Source: Xanthobacteraceae bacterium (GTDB taxonomy: Bacteria; Pseudomonadota; Alphaproteobacteria; Rhizobiales; Xanthobacteraceae). From it: a DNA stretch of 64,000 nucleotides. Of this stretch, positions 16,699 through 26,449 are shown piece by piece. Position numbers and translations under genes: made by a program. Each line of letters begins with the position of its first letter. The stretch's first letter is position 1. The notes below the pieces were generated by a model. That model saw only the letters and a program-made list of their open reading frames with translations, made no database searches and was not told where the DNA came from. The stretch lies in the NCBI GenBank assembly GCA_004297465.1, contig SCUB01000010.1, positions 310,001 to 374,000 on the forward strand. The letters are read 5' to 3'.

Positions 16699-18528
16699 AT
16701 GAACGAACACCGCAACACCATCCTCGCCGTTGTCCTGTCGGCCGTCGTGCTGATCGGCTGGCAGTACTTTTTCAACTTCCCGCAGATGGAAAAGCGCCGC
16801 CTCGAGGAGCAGGGCAAGGTCACGCAGACCCAGCCGCCGGCCCCGCAGCAGCAGCCGGGCGCCAGCACGCCGGCGCCGCAGACCCCGGGCAGCGCTCCTT
16901 CCGCCGTGCCTGGCCAACCCGCGGGCCAGACCGCGCTCAGCCGCGATGCCGCGCTCGCAGCCTCGCCGCGCGTCGCCATCACGACCCCGCGCCTGACCGG
17001 CTCGATCGCGCTCAAGGGCGGACGCATCGACGACCTCTCCTTCGTGAAATACCGCGAGACCGTCGATCCCAAGTCGCCGGCCATCGTGCTGCTGTCGCCG
17101 TCGGGCGCGCCGCATCCCTATTACGCCGAATTCGGCTGGGTGGCGGCGAGCGGCGGCACCGCCAAGGTGCCGGACGCCAATTCGCAGTGGCGGCAGGAAG
17201 GCACGGGCGCGCTCACCCCGGCCACGCCGGTGACGCTGACCTTCGACAACGGCGAAGGCCTGACCTTCCGCCGCACCATCGCGATCGACGACAACTACCT
17301 GTTCACCATCCGCGACGACGTGAGCAACGCCGGTTCGGCGCCGGTCACGCTCTATCCGTTCGGACTGGTGTCGCGCCACGGCACGCCGCAGGTCCAGGGC
17401 TACTACATCCTGCACGAGGGCCTGGTCGGCGTGCTCGGCGACCAGGGCCTGCAGGAACTGACCTACAAGTCCATCGAGGACAAGAAATCGGTCGCCTTCA
17501 AGATCACCAACGGCTGGCTCGGCATCACCGACAAATACTGGGCCGCGACGCTGCTGCCCAACACCGACGCGGCGTTGCAGGCGCACTTCTCCTCGGCCGC
17601 CAACGGCACGGTCAAGACCTACCAGGCCGACTACCTGCTCGATCCGCAGACCATCGCGCCGGGCGGCAGCGGCAGCGCCAACGCGCGGCTGTTCGCCGGC
17701 GCCAAGGAAGGCGCGGTCGTCGACCGCTACGACACCGCGCTCAAGCTCAACCGCTTCGAACTCCTGATCGACTGGGGCTGGTTCTACTTCATCACCAAGC
17801 CGATGTTCTGGACCATCGACTGGCTCTACAAGTTCCTCGGCAATTTCGGGCTCGCCATCCTCGCCGTCACCGTGCTGGTCAAGCTGGTGTTCTTCCCGCT
17901 GGCCAACAAATCCTACGCCTCGATGGCGAAGATGAAGGCGGCGCAGCCGCAGATCACGGCGCTGCGCGAACGCTACCCCGACGACAAGATGAAGCAGCAG
18001 CAGGAGATGATGGAGATCTACCGCAAGGAGAAGATCAATCCGCTCGCCGGCTGCCTGCCGATCGCCATCCAGATTCCGGTGTTCTTCTCGCTCTACAAGG
18101 TGCTGTTCGTCACCATCGAGATGCGGCACGCGCCGTTCTTCGGCTGGATCAGGGATCTATCGGCGCCGGATCCGACCAACCTGTTCAACCTGTTCGGCCT
18201 CATTCCGTTCGACCCCACCACGGTTCCGATGATCGGGCATTTCCTGTCGCTCGGCATCTGGCCGCTCATCATGGGCGTGACGATGTGGGCGCAGATGAAG
18301 CTCAATCCGCCCCCGCCGGACCCGACCCAGAAGATGGTGTTCGACTGGATGCCGGTGATCTTCACCTTCATGCTGGCCTCGTTCCCGGCCGGACTGGTGA
18401 TCTACTGGGCCTGGAACAACACCCTGTCGGTGCTCCAGCAGGCGGTCATCATGCGCAAGAACGGCGCCAAGATCGAAATCATCGACAACCTCAAGGCCGT
18501 GTTCACCGGCAACAAATGGGGGGGCTGA
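16699..18528 (+). CDS. yidC: Membrane protein insertase YidC
   Basis: A 609-residue inner-membrane insertase that integrates and folds membrane proteins with or without SecYEG. An N-terminal membrane anchor (residues 7-24) precedes a Pro/Gln-rich linker and the large periplasmic domain (about 95-350). The conserved 60-kDa core follows, with membrane segments around FLGNFGLAILAVTVLVKLVF and the cytoplasmic YRKEKINPLAGCLPIAIQIP segment, characteristic of the hydrophilic-groove region. The C-terminus reads VIYWAWNNTLSVLQQAVIMR. The length is normal for Gram-negative YidC. It is the third gene of the rpmH operon and is followed 57 bases later by engB. Confidence 0.97.
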   Translation: MNEHRNTILAVVLSAVVLIGWQYFFNFPQMEKRRLEEQGKVTQTQPPAPQQQPGASTPAPQTPGSAPSAVPGQPAGQTALSRDAALAASPRVAITTPRLTGSIALKGGRIDDLSFVKYRETVDPKSPAIVLLSPSGAPHPYYAEFGWVAASGGTAKVPDANSQWRQEGTGALTPATPVTLTFDNGEGLTFRRTIAIDDNYLFTIRDDVSNAGSAPVTLYPFGLVSRHGTPQVQGYYILHEGLVGVLGDQGLQELTYKSIEDKKSVAFKITNGWLGITDKYWAATLLPNTDAALQAHFSSAANGTVKTYQADYLLDPQTIAPGGSGSANARLFAGAKEGAVVDRYDTALKLNRFELLIDWGWFYFITKPMFWTIDWLYKFLGNFGLAILAVTVLVKLVFFPLANKSYASMAKMKAAQPQITALRERYPDDKMKQQQEMMEIYRKEKINPLAGCLPIAIQIPVFFSLYKVLFVTIEMRHAPFFGWIRDLSAPDPTNLFNLFGLIPFDPTTVPMIGHFLSLGIWPLIMGVTMWAQMKLNPPPPDPTQKMVFDWMPVIFTFMLASFPAGLVIYWAWNNTLSVLQQAVIMRKNGAKIEIIDNLKAVFTGNKWGG

Positions 18529-18585
18529 CGACGAAGGCATAACGCCGTCGCCGCCCCCTCACGACGACAGGCCCTGGGTGCCCGC

Positions 18586-19236
18586 ATGTCAGCCGAAGCC
18601 GATCCGATGCTGCTGGAGACCGGCCGCCGCCTGTTCGCCGGCGACTGGACGTTCCACTGGGCATCGGGCTCGCTGGCCTCGCTGCCGCCGATGAACGGCG
18701 TCGAGATCGCCTTCGCCGGCCGCTCCAATGTCGGCAAGTCGAGCCTCATCAACGCGCTGACCGGCCGCAACGCGCTGGCGCGCACCTCACACACGCCGGG
18801 CCGCACCCAGGAGCTGATCTTCTTCACCGGCCCGCCCGGCGCCGGCCTGACTCTGGTCGACATGCCGGGCTACGGCTACGCCGCCGCGGCCAAGGCCAAG
18901 GTCGCGGCCTGGACCAGCCTGATCCACGACTTCCTGCGCGGCCGCGCCAATCTCGCCCGCGTCTATGTGCTGATCGACGCCCGCCACGGCTTCAAGGACG
19001 TCGACCGCGCCGTGCTGGAGACGCTCGACAAGGCGGCGGTGAGCTACCAGATCGTGCTGACCAAGGCCGACCAGGTCAAACCCGCCGAACTTGCCGCCCG
19101 CCGCGCCGACGCCGCGACGGCGCTCTCCCGCCATCCGGCGGCCTTTCCCGAGGTCCTGGCGACCTCCTCCCACAGCGGCGCCGGCATGGCGGAGCTGCGC
19201 GCCGCCATCGCGCGGCTGCTGGCGGAACGCGCCTGA
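18586..19236 (+). CDS. engB: Ribosome biogenesis GTP-binding protein EngB/YsxC
   Basis: A 216-residue essential GTPase of late 50S assembly. It has G1 GRSNVGKSSLINAL, the G2 Thr in TPGRTQELIFF, G3 DMPGYGYAAA, G4 TKADQ and a G5-like TSSHSGAG near the C-terminus. Length and motif spacing match the family. The ATG at 18586 is used; the second Met eight codons on is possible. It follows yidC in the same direction and precedes argB by 91 bases, the gene order common in Rhizobiales. Confidence 0.95.
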   Translation: MSAEADPMLLETGRRLFAGDWTFHWASGSLASLPPMNGVEIAFAGRSNVGKSSLINALTGRNALARTSHTPGRTQELIFFTGPPGAGLTLVDMPGYGYAAAAKAKVAAWTSLIHDFLRGRANLARVYVLIDARHGFKDVDRAVLETLDKAAVSYQIVLTKADQVKPAELAARRADAATALSRHPAAFPEVLATSSHSGAGMAELRAAIARLLAERA

Positions 19237-19327
19237 ACCGCAGGGGGCCCTTGCCGCAAACCGCATTTCCCAACGGCGGATCATAGGCTAGAAGCAACCC
19301 GCTCAAACCGTCCACAACGAGACCCCC

Positions 19328-20224
19328 ATGACCGACGCGCCGGCCATCAGCCCCCAGGACCAAGCCCGCATCCTCTCCGAGGCGCTGCCCCACATGCAGC
19401 GCTACGACGAGGAAACCGTGGTCATCAAATACGGCGGCCACGCCATGGGCGAGGACAACCTCGCCCGCAGCTTCGCGCGCGACATCGTGCTCCTGGAGCA
19501 GACCGCCATCAATCCGGTGGTGGTGCACGGCGGCGGCCCGCAGATCGCGGCGATGCTCAAGCGGCTCGGCATCGAGTCGGAATTCGCCGCGGGGCTGCGC
19601 ATCACCGACGCCGCCACCATCGAGATCGTCGAAATGGTGCTGGCCGGCTCCATCAACAAGCAGATCGTCGGCTACATCAACGAGGCGGGCGGCAAGGCGG
19701 TCGGCCTGTGCGGCAAGGACGGCAACATGGTCAAGGCCAAGAAGGTCAGCCGCCATGTGGTCGATCCCGATTCCAACATCGAGAAGGTGGTGGACCTCGG
19801 CTTCGTCGGCGAGCCGGACAAGGTCGACGTCATGGTGCTCAACCAGATCCTCGGCCGCGAGCTTATTCCGGTGCTGGCCCCGCTCGCCACCTCGACCAGC
19901 GGCGAGACCTACAACGTCAACGCCGACACCTTCGCCGGCGCCATCGCTGGCGCGCTCAAGGCCAAGCGCCTCTTGCTCCTGACCGACGTGCCCGGCGTGC
20001 TCGACAAGTCGAAATCGCTGATCGCCGAACTGTCGGTCGCCGACGCGCGCAAGCTGATCGCCGACGGCACCATCTCGGGGGGCATGATCCCCAAGGTCGA
20101 GACCTGCATCTACGCGCTGGAACAGGGCGTCGAGGGCGTGGTGATCGTCGACGGCAAGGTCGAGCATGCCGTGCTGCTCGAACTGTTCACCGACCACGGC
20201 GCCGGCACGCTGATCCACAGGTAG
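19328..20224 (+). CDS. argB: Acetylglutamate kinase
   Basis: A 298-residue amino-acid kinase that phosphorylates N-acetylglutamate in the second step of arginine biosynthesis. The phosphate-binding loop KYGGHAMG starts near residue 34, the glycine-rich [13 protein letters not shown] binds substrate, and [15 protein letters not shown] with [14 protein letters not shown] carries the ATP-site Asp. [12 protein letters not shown] is the C-terminal signature. Length matches the hexameric arginine-sensitive type. It is downstream of engB with its own short leader and is followed by the DUF1036 gene. Confidence 0.95.
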   Translation: MTDAPAISPQDQARILSEALPHMQRYDEETVVIKYGGHAMGEDNLARSFARDIVLLEQTAINPVVVHGGGPQIAAMLKRLGIESEFAAGLRITDAATIEIVEMVLAGSINKQIVGYINEAGGKAVGLCGKDGNMVKAKKVSRHVVDPDSNIEKVVDLGFVGEPDKVDVMVLNQILGRELIPVLAPLATSTSGETYNVNADTFAGAIAGALKAKRLLLLTDVPGVLDKSKSLIAELSVADARKLIADGTISGGMIPKVETCIYALEQGVEGVVIVDGKVEHAVLLELFTDHGAGTLIHR

Positions 20225-20259
20225 GCCGGCCACCGCGGCGCGGGAGGTCCCAAAGCATC

Positions 20260-21258
20260 ATGACGAGGTCGCTACGGCGATGCCTGGCGGTGGGCGCCGC
20301 GCTCGCGGCGCTGATGCCGCCGGCCGCGCGCGCCGACCTCAAGCTGTGCAACCGCATGAGCTACGTGGTCGAGGCCGCCATCGGCATCGAGAACAAGGGC
20401 GCGGTCGCCACCCGTGGCTGGTTCCGCATCGATCCGGCGCAATGCCGCGTGGTGGCGCAGGGGGAACTCGCCGCCGAGCGGCTGTTCCTGCATGCGCGCG
20501 TGTTGCCGCTCTATGGCCCGTCGCCGCCCCCGCAGCGCGGCGACGATCAGCTTTGCGTCGCCGCGAGCGACTTCATCATCGCCACCGCGCGCGCCTGCCG
20601 CACCGGCCAGACCGCGGCGCCGTTTGCCGAGATCAAGCCGGCCCGGCAGGACGACGGCACGCTCATCGCCACCCTGGCCGAGGACCGCGGCTACGACGAC
20701 GAGGAGGCCCGCCTCGCGGCGATCCAGCGCCTGCTGGTGATCGCCGGCCAGGACGTCACCCCGATCGACGGCGTCGACGGCCCCAAGACCCAGGCCGCGC
20801 TCGCTAGGTTCCTCAGGGAGCGCAACCTGACCGCCGACATGCTCAAGGCGCCCGACGCTTTCGACCGCCTGATCGCCGCCGTGCAGACGCCGGCGGCGGC
20901 GGGATTTGCCTGGTGCAACGACACGCCGCACCGAGTGATGGCCGCGCTCGGCCTCGACGACGGCAAGACCGTGACGACGCGCGGCTGGTATCGCGTCGAG
21001 CCGGGCAAATGCACCAGTCCCGAGATCTCCGGCACGCCGCGCCGGCTGCTCAGCTTCGCCGAAGCCGTTGACGCGGCGGACCGCCCGCTCAAGCTCAGCG
21101 GCCAGGCGCTCGCCTGGGGCGGCACCACCACGCTGTGCACCCGCGACACCAAATTCGACCTCGCCGAACAGGGCGACTGCGCCGCGCGCGGCCTTGTCGC
21201 CGCCGGCTTTGCCGTCGTCGGCGCCGACAAGCCGCTGCATCTGAGGCTGCCGCGATGA
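20260..21258 (+). CDS. Exported protein with two DUF1036 domains and a peptidoglycan-binding-like core
   Basis: A 332-residue protein with a signal peptide (RSLRRCLAVGAALAALMPPA, cleaved after ARA). The mature part holds two copies of the DUF1036 pattern: CN at the start, an Ala/Gly-rich strand, then TRGW(F/Y)R and a second Cys. Copy one is around LKLCNRMSYVVEAAIGIENK and TRGWFRIDPAQC, copy two around FAWCNDTPHRVMAALGLDDG and TRGWYRVEPGKC. Between them, VTPIDGVDGPKTQAALARFL resembles a peptidoglycan-binding repeat. Each domain has paired cysteines suited to disulfides in the periplasm. The ATG at 20260 is chosen for the signal peptide and the GGGAGG site; the frame is open further upstream inside argB. 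Its function is unknown. It overlaps the next gene by ATGA. Confidence 0.82.
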   Translation: MTRSLRRCLAVGAALAALMPPAARADLKLCNRMSYVVEAAIGIENKGAVATRGWFRIDPAQCRVVAQGELAAERLFLHARVLPLYGPSPPPQRGDDQLCVAASDFIIATARACRTGQTAAPFAEIKPARQDDGTLIATLAEDRGYDDEEARLAAIQRLLVIAGQDVTPIDGVDGPKTQAALARFLRERNLTADMLKAPDAFDRLIAAVQTPAAAGFAWCNDTPHRVMAALGLDDGKTVTTRGWYRVEPGKCTSPEISGTPRRLLSFAEAVDAADRPLKLSGQALAWGGTTTLCTRDTKFDLAEQGDCAARGLVAAGFAVVGADKPLHLRLPR

Positions 21259-21962
21259 CGCCCCGCCCTTCCCCGCCGCGCGGTTTCGCCCATGTCCAGA
21301 CCTGGGTGTTCGATCTCGACAACACGCTCTATCCGCATCACCTCAACCTGTGGCAGCAGGTCGACGAGCGCATCCGCACCTTCGTCGCCGACTATCTCAA
21401 GGTGCCGGACAAGGAAGCCTTCCGCATCCAGAAGGACTACTACCGCCGCTACGGCACCACCATGCGCGGGCTGATGATCGAGCACGGCCTCAACTCCGAC
21501 GACTTCCTCGACTACGTCCACGTCATCGACCACTCGCCGCTCGAACCCAACCCGGCGCTGGGCGTGGCGATCGAAAGCCTGCCCGGGCGTAAGCTCATCC
21601 TCACCAACGGCTCGCGCGGCCATGCCGAGAAGGTGCTGGAGCGGCTCGGCATCGGGCCGCAATTCGAGGACATTTTCGATATTGTCGCCGCCGGGCTCGA
21701 ACCCAAGCCGGCGCCGGCGACCTACAACCGCTTCCTGTCGCGGCACCGCATCGATCCATCAAGGGCGGCGATGTTCGAGGATCTGGCGCGCAACCTCGCC
21801 ACCCCGCACGCGCTCGGCATGACCACGGTGCTGGTGATCCCCGACGGCACCCGCGAGGTGGTGCGCGAGGACTGGGAGATGGAGGGCCACGATGCCTCCC
21901 ATGTCGATCACGTCACCGACGACCTCGCCGCCTTCCTGCGCGCGCTGACGGCCGCGCGCTGA
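21255..21962 (+). CDS. HAD-family pyrimidine 5'-nucleotidase
   Basis: A 235-residue haloacid-dehalogenase-fold phosphatase. Motif I is WVFDLDNTLYPHHLNLW (nucleophile Asp and the second Asp two residues later), motif II ILTNGSRGHAEKVL, motif III is around GLEPKPAPATYNRFL, and motif IV is MFEDLARNLATPHALGM. The sequence matches the bacterial relatives of yeast Sdt1 pyrimidine 5'-nucleotidase. Its ATG overlaps the DUF1036 stop codon (ATGA), so the two are co-translated. It probably dephosphorylates pyrimidine nucleotides or other phosphoesters; the exact substrate is inferred from family membership only. Confidence 0.88.
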   Translation: MTPRPSPPRGFAHVQTWVFDLDNTLYPHHLNLWQQVDERIRTFVADYLKVPDKEAFRIQKDYYRRYGTTMRGLMIEHGLNSDDFLDYVHVIDHSPLEPNPALGVAIESLPGRKLILTNGSRGHAEKVLERLGIGPQFEDIFDIVAAGLEPKPAPATYNRFLSRHRIDPSRAAMFEDLARNLATPHALGMTTVLVIPDGTREVVREDWEMEGHDASHVDHVTDDLAAFLRALTAAR

Positions 21963-22003
21963 AAATAAACGCGCATGCCGCTCGTGCCTGGGATTCGGAA
22001 GGA

Positions 22004-22429
22004 TCAGGTCGGGACCTGAACGAAGCGGCCGATGGCGGGCGTGGCGCGCAGCGCATACGCGCCATCGCCGATCAGCGCCTGCACCACCAGCGCGATGGCC
22101 CAGAACGCCGGAAACTCCCAGCCGCCGCCCGGCGCGCTGAAGAAGAAGGCGGTGCTGTGCGCGGTCACGATGGCGCCGATCAGGATCGGGATGAACGCCA
22201 GCGCGACGACCCGCGTCCACACGCCGAGGATCAGCGCCAAACCGCCGAGCGCCTCGGCCGCGATCACCACATAGGCCAGCGCGGGTGGCAGGCCGAGCTT
22301 GCCGAAAAAGGCCGCGGTGCCGGCAGGGGTGAACACGGCGATCTTGAGCCAAGCATGGGCAAGGAAGAGAGCCCCCATGGTGACGCGGAGCACCAGGGCC
22401 GCGAAGGGAACGGTACGGGAATCGATCAT
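22004..22429 (-). CDS. DoxX family membrane protein
   Basis: A 141-residue protein with four predicted membrane helices (about residues 8-28, 47-68, 74-95 and 104-130) and the DoxX features VTMGALFLAHAWLKI, FFGKLGLPPALAYVV and EALGGLALILGVWTRVVAL. Members are linked to thiosulfate:quinone oxidoreductase subunits or to stress-related redox functions, but many are of unknown role. An AGGAGG-type site precedes the ATG. It is divergent from a LysR regulator with a 102-base gap carrying a perfect inverted repeat, so it is very likely the target of that regulator. Confidence 0.88.
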   Translation of the reverse strand: MIDSRTVPFAALVLRVTMGALFLAHAWLKIAVFTPAGTAAFFGKLGLPPALAYVVIAAEALGGLALILGVWTRVVALAFIPILIGAIVTAHSTAFFFSAPGGGWEFPAFWAIALVVQALIGDGAYALRATPAIGRFVQVPT

Positions 22430-22480
22430 GGCAACCTCCTGAAGTGAGATTGCTCTGGATGATCCATTCCAGTTTGTTGG

Positions 22481-22495
22481 ATAATACTGTATTAT
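22481..22495. promoter_or_regulatory. Perfect inverted repeat between doxX and lysR genes (candidate operator)
   Basis: ATAATACTGTATTAT has two perfect 7-base arms (ATAATAC and GTATTAT) around a single T. It contains the T-N11-A pattern of LysR-type binding sites and lies midway in the 102-base divergent intergenic region, 37 bases from the lysR ATG and 52 from the doxX ATG. The local sequence is AT-rich, in contrast to the surrounding DNA. Confidence 0.6.
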
Positions 22496-22531
22496 TGCAT
22501 TTCATTAAAAACCAGCGGTGTGAATTAAATC

Positions 22532-23458
22532 ATGCCAGACCGCCTCACCGGCATGGAAGTTTTTTCCAAGATCGCGGCTGTCGGCAGCCTGTCCGCCGCC
22601 GCCCGCGCGCTCGGCCTGTCGCAGACCATGGTGACCAAGCATGTCGCCGCGCTGGAGACGCATCTTGGCGTACGCCTTCTGCACCGCACCACGCGGCGGC
22701 TGACGCTGACGGAAGCGGGACGGCGCTATCTCGAATCCTGCGACCGCATCCTCGCCGACATCGCCGACGCCGAAAGCGCCGCCGCCGCCGACCGCATCGA
22801 GCCGCGCGGCACGCTGCGGATCAATGCGCCGGTCTCGCTCGGCACGCGCGAGATCGCGCCCGCGATCGCCGAGTTCTGCCGCCTGCATCCCGCCATCACC
22901 GTCGAGCTCGGCGTCAACGACCGCGTGGTCGATCTCATCGAGGAAGGATGGGACGTGGCTATCCGCATCGGCCGCATGGCGAGTTCAACCCTGATCGCGC
23001 GCCGCCTCGCGCCCTGCCATACGGTGGTGTGCGCCGCGCCCGCCTATCTCGCCGCCCACGGAACGCCGCGCACGATCGAGGATCTCAAGGCCCACAACTG
23101 CCTCGGCTACACCTTGCCGAACGCGGCGGCGGCGGAACGCTGGGGATTTGGCCGCGACGCCGCCATCGGCATCAACGTCAGCGGTACCCTGCGCGCCAAC
23201 AGCGGCGACGTGCTGCGCGTGGCCGCGCTCGCCGGCCATGGCGTGATCTATCAGCCGACCTTCATCGTCGCCGACGATCTCGCGGCGGGACGGCTCGTCG
23301 CGCTGAACCTCGATCACCCCGCGATGGAATTCCCCGGCGTGTTCGCCGTCTACCCGCCGAGCCGCTTCCCGCCGGCCAAGATCAGCGCCTTCGTGGCGTT
23401 TCTCGCCGACCGCTGGGCCCCGATCCCGCCCTGGGACCGCGCGCTGTCCCTCGCTTGA
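22532..23458 (+). CDS. LysR family transcriptional regulator
   Basis: A 308-residue LysR-type regulator. The N-terminal winged helix-turn-helix (residues 1-60) reads [20 protein letters not shown], then [20 protein letters not shown] and [14 protein letters not shown]. The periplasmic-binding-protein-like effector domain covers about 88-300. Similarity is to the large clade that controls divergent oxidoreductase or DoxX genes. The ATG at 22532 follows an AT-rich leader with no strong ribosome-binding site. It probably activates or represses the divergent doxX gene and itself through the inverted repeat at 22481-22495. The inducer is unknown. Confidence 0.9.
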   Translation: MPDRLTGMEVFSKIAAVGSLSAAARALGLSQTMVTKHVAALETHLGVRLLHRTTRRLTLTEAGRRYLESCDRILADIADAESAAAADRIEPRGTLRINAPVSLGTREIAPAIAEFCRLHPAITVELGVNDRVVDLIEEGWDVAIRIGRMASSTLIARRLAPCHTVVCAAPAYLAAHGTPRTIEDLKAHNCLGYTLPNAAAAERWGFGRDAAIGINVSGTLRANSGDVLRVAALAGHGVIYQPTFIVADDLAAGRLVALNLDHPAMEFPGVFAVYPPSRFPPAKISAFVAFLADRWAPIPPWDRALSLA

Positions 23459-23513
23459 CTTCCCGCGTCGGGACAACGACAACCCGGCCAGCGTCCTAGC
23501 CGAAGGAACTGGC

Positions 23514-24359
23514 ATGTCCGTCTCCCAGATCGAAGCCATCGTCAACGCCGCGTTCGAGGCCCGCGACGGCGTCACGCCCGCGACCCGGGGCGAGGTCCGC
23601 GACGCGGTGGAGGCCGCGCTGACCCTGCTCGACAAGGGCGAGGCGCGCGTCGCCGAGCGCGGATCCGACAGCCGGTGGCGCGTCAACCAGTGGCTCAAGA
23701 AGGCGGTGCTGCTGTCGTTCCGCCTCAACGACATGGGGCTGATCGCCGGCGGTCCGGGCGCGGCGTCGTGGTGGGACAAGGTGCCCTCGAAATTTGATGG
23801 CTGGAGCGAGGCCGAATTCCGCCAGGCCGGGTTCCGCGCCGTGCCCAACTGCATCGTGCGCCGCTCGGCCTATATCGCGCCCGGCGTGGTGCTGATGCCG
23901 TCCTTCGTCAATCTCGGCGCCCATGTCGGGGCCGGTACCATGGTCGACACATGGGCCACCGTCGGCTCCTGCGCCCAGATCGGCCGCAACGTGCACCTGT
24001 CGGGCGGCGCCGGCATCGGCGGCGTGCTGGAGCCGCTGCAGGCCGGCCCGGTCATCATCGAGGACAACTGCTTTATCGGCGCGCGCGCCGAGGTCGCCGA
24101 GGGCGTCATCGTGCGCGAGGGTTCGGTGCTCTCCATGGGCGTCTATCTCGGCGCCTCGACCAAGATCGTCGACCGTGAAACCGGCGAGGTGTTCATGGGC
24201 GAGGTGCCGCCCTATTCCGTGGTCGTCTCCGGCACCATGCCCGGCAAGCCGATGAGGAACGGCGAGCCCGGCCCCAATCTCTACTGCGCGGTGATCGTCA
24301 AGCGCGTCGACGAGAAGACCCGCTCCAAGACCAGCATCAATGAACTCCTGCGCGACTAG
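23514..24359 (+). CDS. dapD: 2,3,4,5-tetrahydropyridine-2,6-dicarboxylate N-succinyltransferase
   Basis: A 281-residue enzyme of the succinylase branch of lysine/diaminopimelate synthesis that uses succinyl-CoA. The N-terminal helical domain is followed by the left-handed beta-helix made of hexapeptide repeats ([20 protein letters not shown], then [20 protein letters not shown] and [20 protein letters not shown]). The C-terminal segment has [17 protein letters not shown]. The length matches the trimeric family. The ATG is preceded by GAAGGAA. dapE follows 49 bases downstream, so the two consecutive pathway steps are encoded together. Confidence 0.96.
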   Translation: MSVSQIEAIVNAAFEARDGVTPATRGEVRDAVEAALTLLDKGEARVAERGSDSRWRVNQWLKKAVLLSFRLNDMGLIAGGPGAASWWDKVPSKFDGWSEAEFRQAGFRAVPNCIVRRSAYIAPGVVLMPSFVNLGAHVGAGTMVDTWATVGSCAQIGRNVHLSGGAGIGGVLEPLQAGPVIIEDNCFIGARAEVAEGVIVREGSVLSMGVYLGASTKIVDRETGEVFMGEVPPYSVVVSGTMPGKPMRNGEPGPNLYCAVIVKRVDEKTRSKTSINELLRD

Positions 24360-24408
24360 CGCGGAGGGCTCTGGCCTGACGGCGCCGAGGCGTGATAAGC
24401 GAGAAGCG

Positions 24409-25566
24409 ATGACCGACGCCGTTGCCCTCGCCCGTGATCTTTTGCGCTGCAATTCGGTGACGCCCGCCGACGGCGGCGCGCTCGGCGTGGTTGAGCGCGC
24501 GCTGAAAGCAGCCGGCTTTGTCACCCACCGCGTCACATTCAGCGAACCCGGCACCGCCGACGTCGACAACCTCTATGCCCGCATCGGCAGCGGCGCGCCG
24601 CATCTGTGCTTCGCCGGCCATACCGACGTGGTGCCGCCGGGCGACGAAGCCGCGTGGTCGCACGACCCGTTCGCGGGCAACACCACCGACGGCATGATGT
24701 ACGGCCGCGGCGCCGTCGACATGAAGGGCGCGATCGCCTGCGCGCTGGCCGCCACGCTCGGCTATCTCAAGGACCATGGCGGCCGGCCGGCCGGCTCGAT
24801 CTCATTCCTGATCACCGGCGACGAGGAAGGCATCGCCGTCAACGGCACGGTCAAGCTCCTGCAATGGGCCGCCGCGCGCGGCGAGACGTTCGATCATTGC
24901 CTGGTCGGCGAACCGAGCAACGTCGCCGAGCTCGGCGACTGCATCAAGGTTGGCCGGCGCGGCTCGCTCAACGGCACGCTGATCGTCGACGGCACGCAGG
25001 GCCACGTTGCCTACCCGCAGCGCGCCGACAATCCGATTCCCGGCATCGCCGCGCTGATCGCCGCGCTCGGCGCCGAGCCGCTCGACGCCGGCAGCGCGCA
25101 TTTCGACGCCTCCCACCTCGAATTCACCTCGGTCGATGTCGGCAACGCGGCGGTCAACGTCATCCCGGCGCACGCCCGCGCCCGTTTCAACATCCGCTAC
25201 AACGACCATCACACCCAGGATTCGCTTAAGGAACTGATCGAGTCCCGCGCCGCGAAGGCAGCGGGCTCGCGCATCCGCTGGCGCATCGACTGGATGCCGT
25301 CGAACGCCGACGTGTTCTTGACCCAGCCGGGACCGTTCACCGATCTGGTTGCGGCGGCGATCGCCGAGATCACCGGCCGCGCGCCCGAAATGAACACCAA
25401 GGGCGGCACCTCGGACGCGCGCTTCATCAGCCGCTACTGCCCGGTGCTGGAATTCGGTCTCATCGGCCAGACCATGCATCAGGTCGACGAGCGCGTCGCG
25501 GTAAGCGATCTGGACAAGCTCACGCGCATCTATCGCGGCGTGCTGGAACGCTATTTCGCGCGCTAA
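24409..25566 (+). CDS. dapE: Succinyl-diaminopimelate desuccinylase
   Basis: A 385-residue M20-family metallohydrolase that removes succinate from N-succinyl-LL-diaminopimelate. The metal ligands are visible in [13 protein letters not shown] (His), [10 protein letters not shown] (bridging Asp) and ITGDEEG (catalytic Glu), and near the C-terminus in [12 protein letters not shown]. The dimerisation domain is around [13 protein letters not shown]. The frame is open from 24340, but the ATG at 24409 gives the family N-terminus [18 protein letters not shown]. It is paired with dapD upstream. A stem-loop of a dispersed repeat lies directly after the stop codon and may end transcription. Confidence 0.95.
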   Translation: MTDAVALARDLLRCNSVTPADGGALGVVERALKAAGFVTHRVTFSEPGTADVDNLYARIGSGAPHLCFAGHTDVVPPGDEAAWSHDPFAGNTTDGMMYGRGAVDMKGAIACALAATLGYLKDHGGRPAGSISFLITGDEEGIAVNGTVKLLQWAAARGETFDHCLVGEPSNVAELGDCIKVGRRGSLNGTLIVDGTQGHVAYPQRADNPIPGIAALIAALGAEPLDAGSAHFDASHLEFTSVDVGNAAVNVIPAHARARFNIRYNDHHTQDSLKELIESRAAKAAGSRIRWRIDWMPSNADVFLTQPGPFTDLVAAAIAEITGRAPEMNTKGGTSDARFISRYCPVLEFGLIGQTMHQVDERVAVSDLDKLTRIYRGVLERYFAR

Positions 25567-25568
25567 GC

Positions 25569-25599
25569 GCGATCCGCCGAAGTGGGTACCGGTTCGGCG
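25569..25599. repeat. Palindromic dispersed repeat, family B copy 1
   Basis: Directly after dapE, CGCCGAA (25575-25581) pairs perfectly with TTCGGCG (25593-25599) around an 11-base loop with GTGGGTACC. A related sequence occurs inverted at 43566-43592. The pattern (GCGATCCG, AAGTGG, ACCGGTT) resembles short palindromic repeats common between genes in Bradyrhizobium relatives. Here it may also act as a 3'-end stem-loop between convergent dapE and truA. Confidence 0.55.
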
Positions 25600-25640
25600 A
25601 AATATCAAGAAACCAGAGCATGGTCCGAACGGACCAGGCT

Positions 25641-26378
25641 CTAATAATCCACTTTCATCAGATAGAGCCCGTCGGGCGGCGCCACCACGCCGCAGGCGGC
25701 GCGGCTGCGCGCGGCGAGCGCCGCGGCAAGATCGTCGGCGCTCCAGCGCCCCTCGCCGACCCACACCAGCGAACCGACCATCGAGCGCACCTGGTTGTGC
25801 AGGAACGAGCGCGCCGAGGCGATGATGCCGACGCGCGCGCCGTCGCGCACCACGTCGAGACGGTCGAGCGTCTTGAGCGCCGACTTGGCCTGGCATTCGG
25901 TCGAGCGGAAGGTGGTGAAGTCGTGCTTGCCGACGAGCCGCTGCGCCGCCTCCTGCATCGCCGCGACATCGAGCGGGCGGGCAATGCGCCAGGCGTGCCC
26001 CGCATCGAGCGTCAGGTCGGCGCGGCGGTTGACGAGGCGGTAGTGGTAATGCCGCTTCAGCGCCGAGAACCGCGCCTCGAAGGTGTCGGGCACGATTTCG
26101 GCCGCCACCACCGCCACCGGATGCGGCCGGGCATGGGCGTTGAGCGCGTCGCACAGCTTGCCGGGCATAAACTCCCGCGCCAGATCGAGATGCGCCACCT
26201 GGCCGAGCGCATGGACGCCGGCGTCGGTGCGGCCGGCGCCGTGGACCCGCACCGTCTCGCCGGTCAGCGCCGCGACCGCCGCCTCCAGCACCCCTTGCAC
26301 CGACAGGCCGTTGTCCTGGACCTGCCAGCCGACAAACGGCGCGCCGTCGTATTCCAGGGTCAGCTTGTAGCGTGGCAT
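25641..26378 (-). CDS. truA: tRNA pseudouridine synthase A
   Basis: A 245-residue enzyme that makes pseudouridine at positions 38-40 of the tRNA anticodon stem. The catalytic Asp lies in [20 protein letters not shown]. The N-terminus [17 protein letters not shown] and the later [21 protein letters not shown] are family signatures. Length is typical. In many relatives truA follows def-fmt directly; here an oppositely oriented flavin-type oxidase gene lies between fmt and truA, so truA must have its own promoter. It is convergent with dapE. Confidence 0.95.
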   Translation of the reverse strand: MPRYKLTLEYDGAPFVGWQVQDNGLSVQGVLEAAVAALTGETVRVHGAGRTDAGVHALGQVAHLDLAREFMPGKLCDALNAHARPHPVAVVAAEIVPDTFEARFSALKRHYHYRLVNRRADLTLDAGHAWRIARPLDVAAMQEAAQRLVGKHDFTTFRSTECQAKSALKTLDRLDVVRDGARVGIIASARSFLHNQVRSMVGSLVWVGEGRWSADDLAAALAARSRAACGVVAPPDGLYLMKVDY

Positions 26379-26449
26379 ATTTGACGCACCTCAACGAGGC
26401 CGGCCGGGCCGACCCTCCATAATCATGGCGTCAGACGGAGGTGCCTTGC

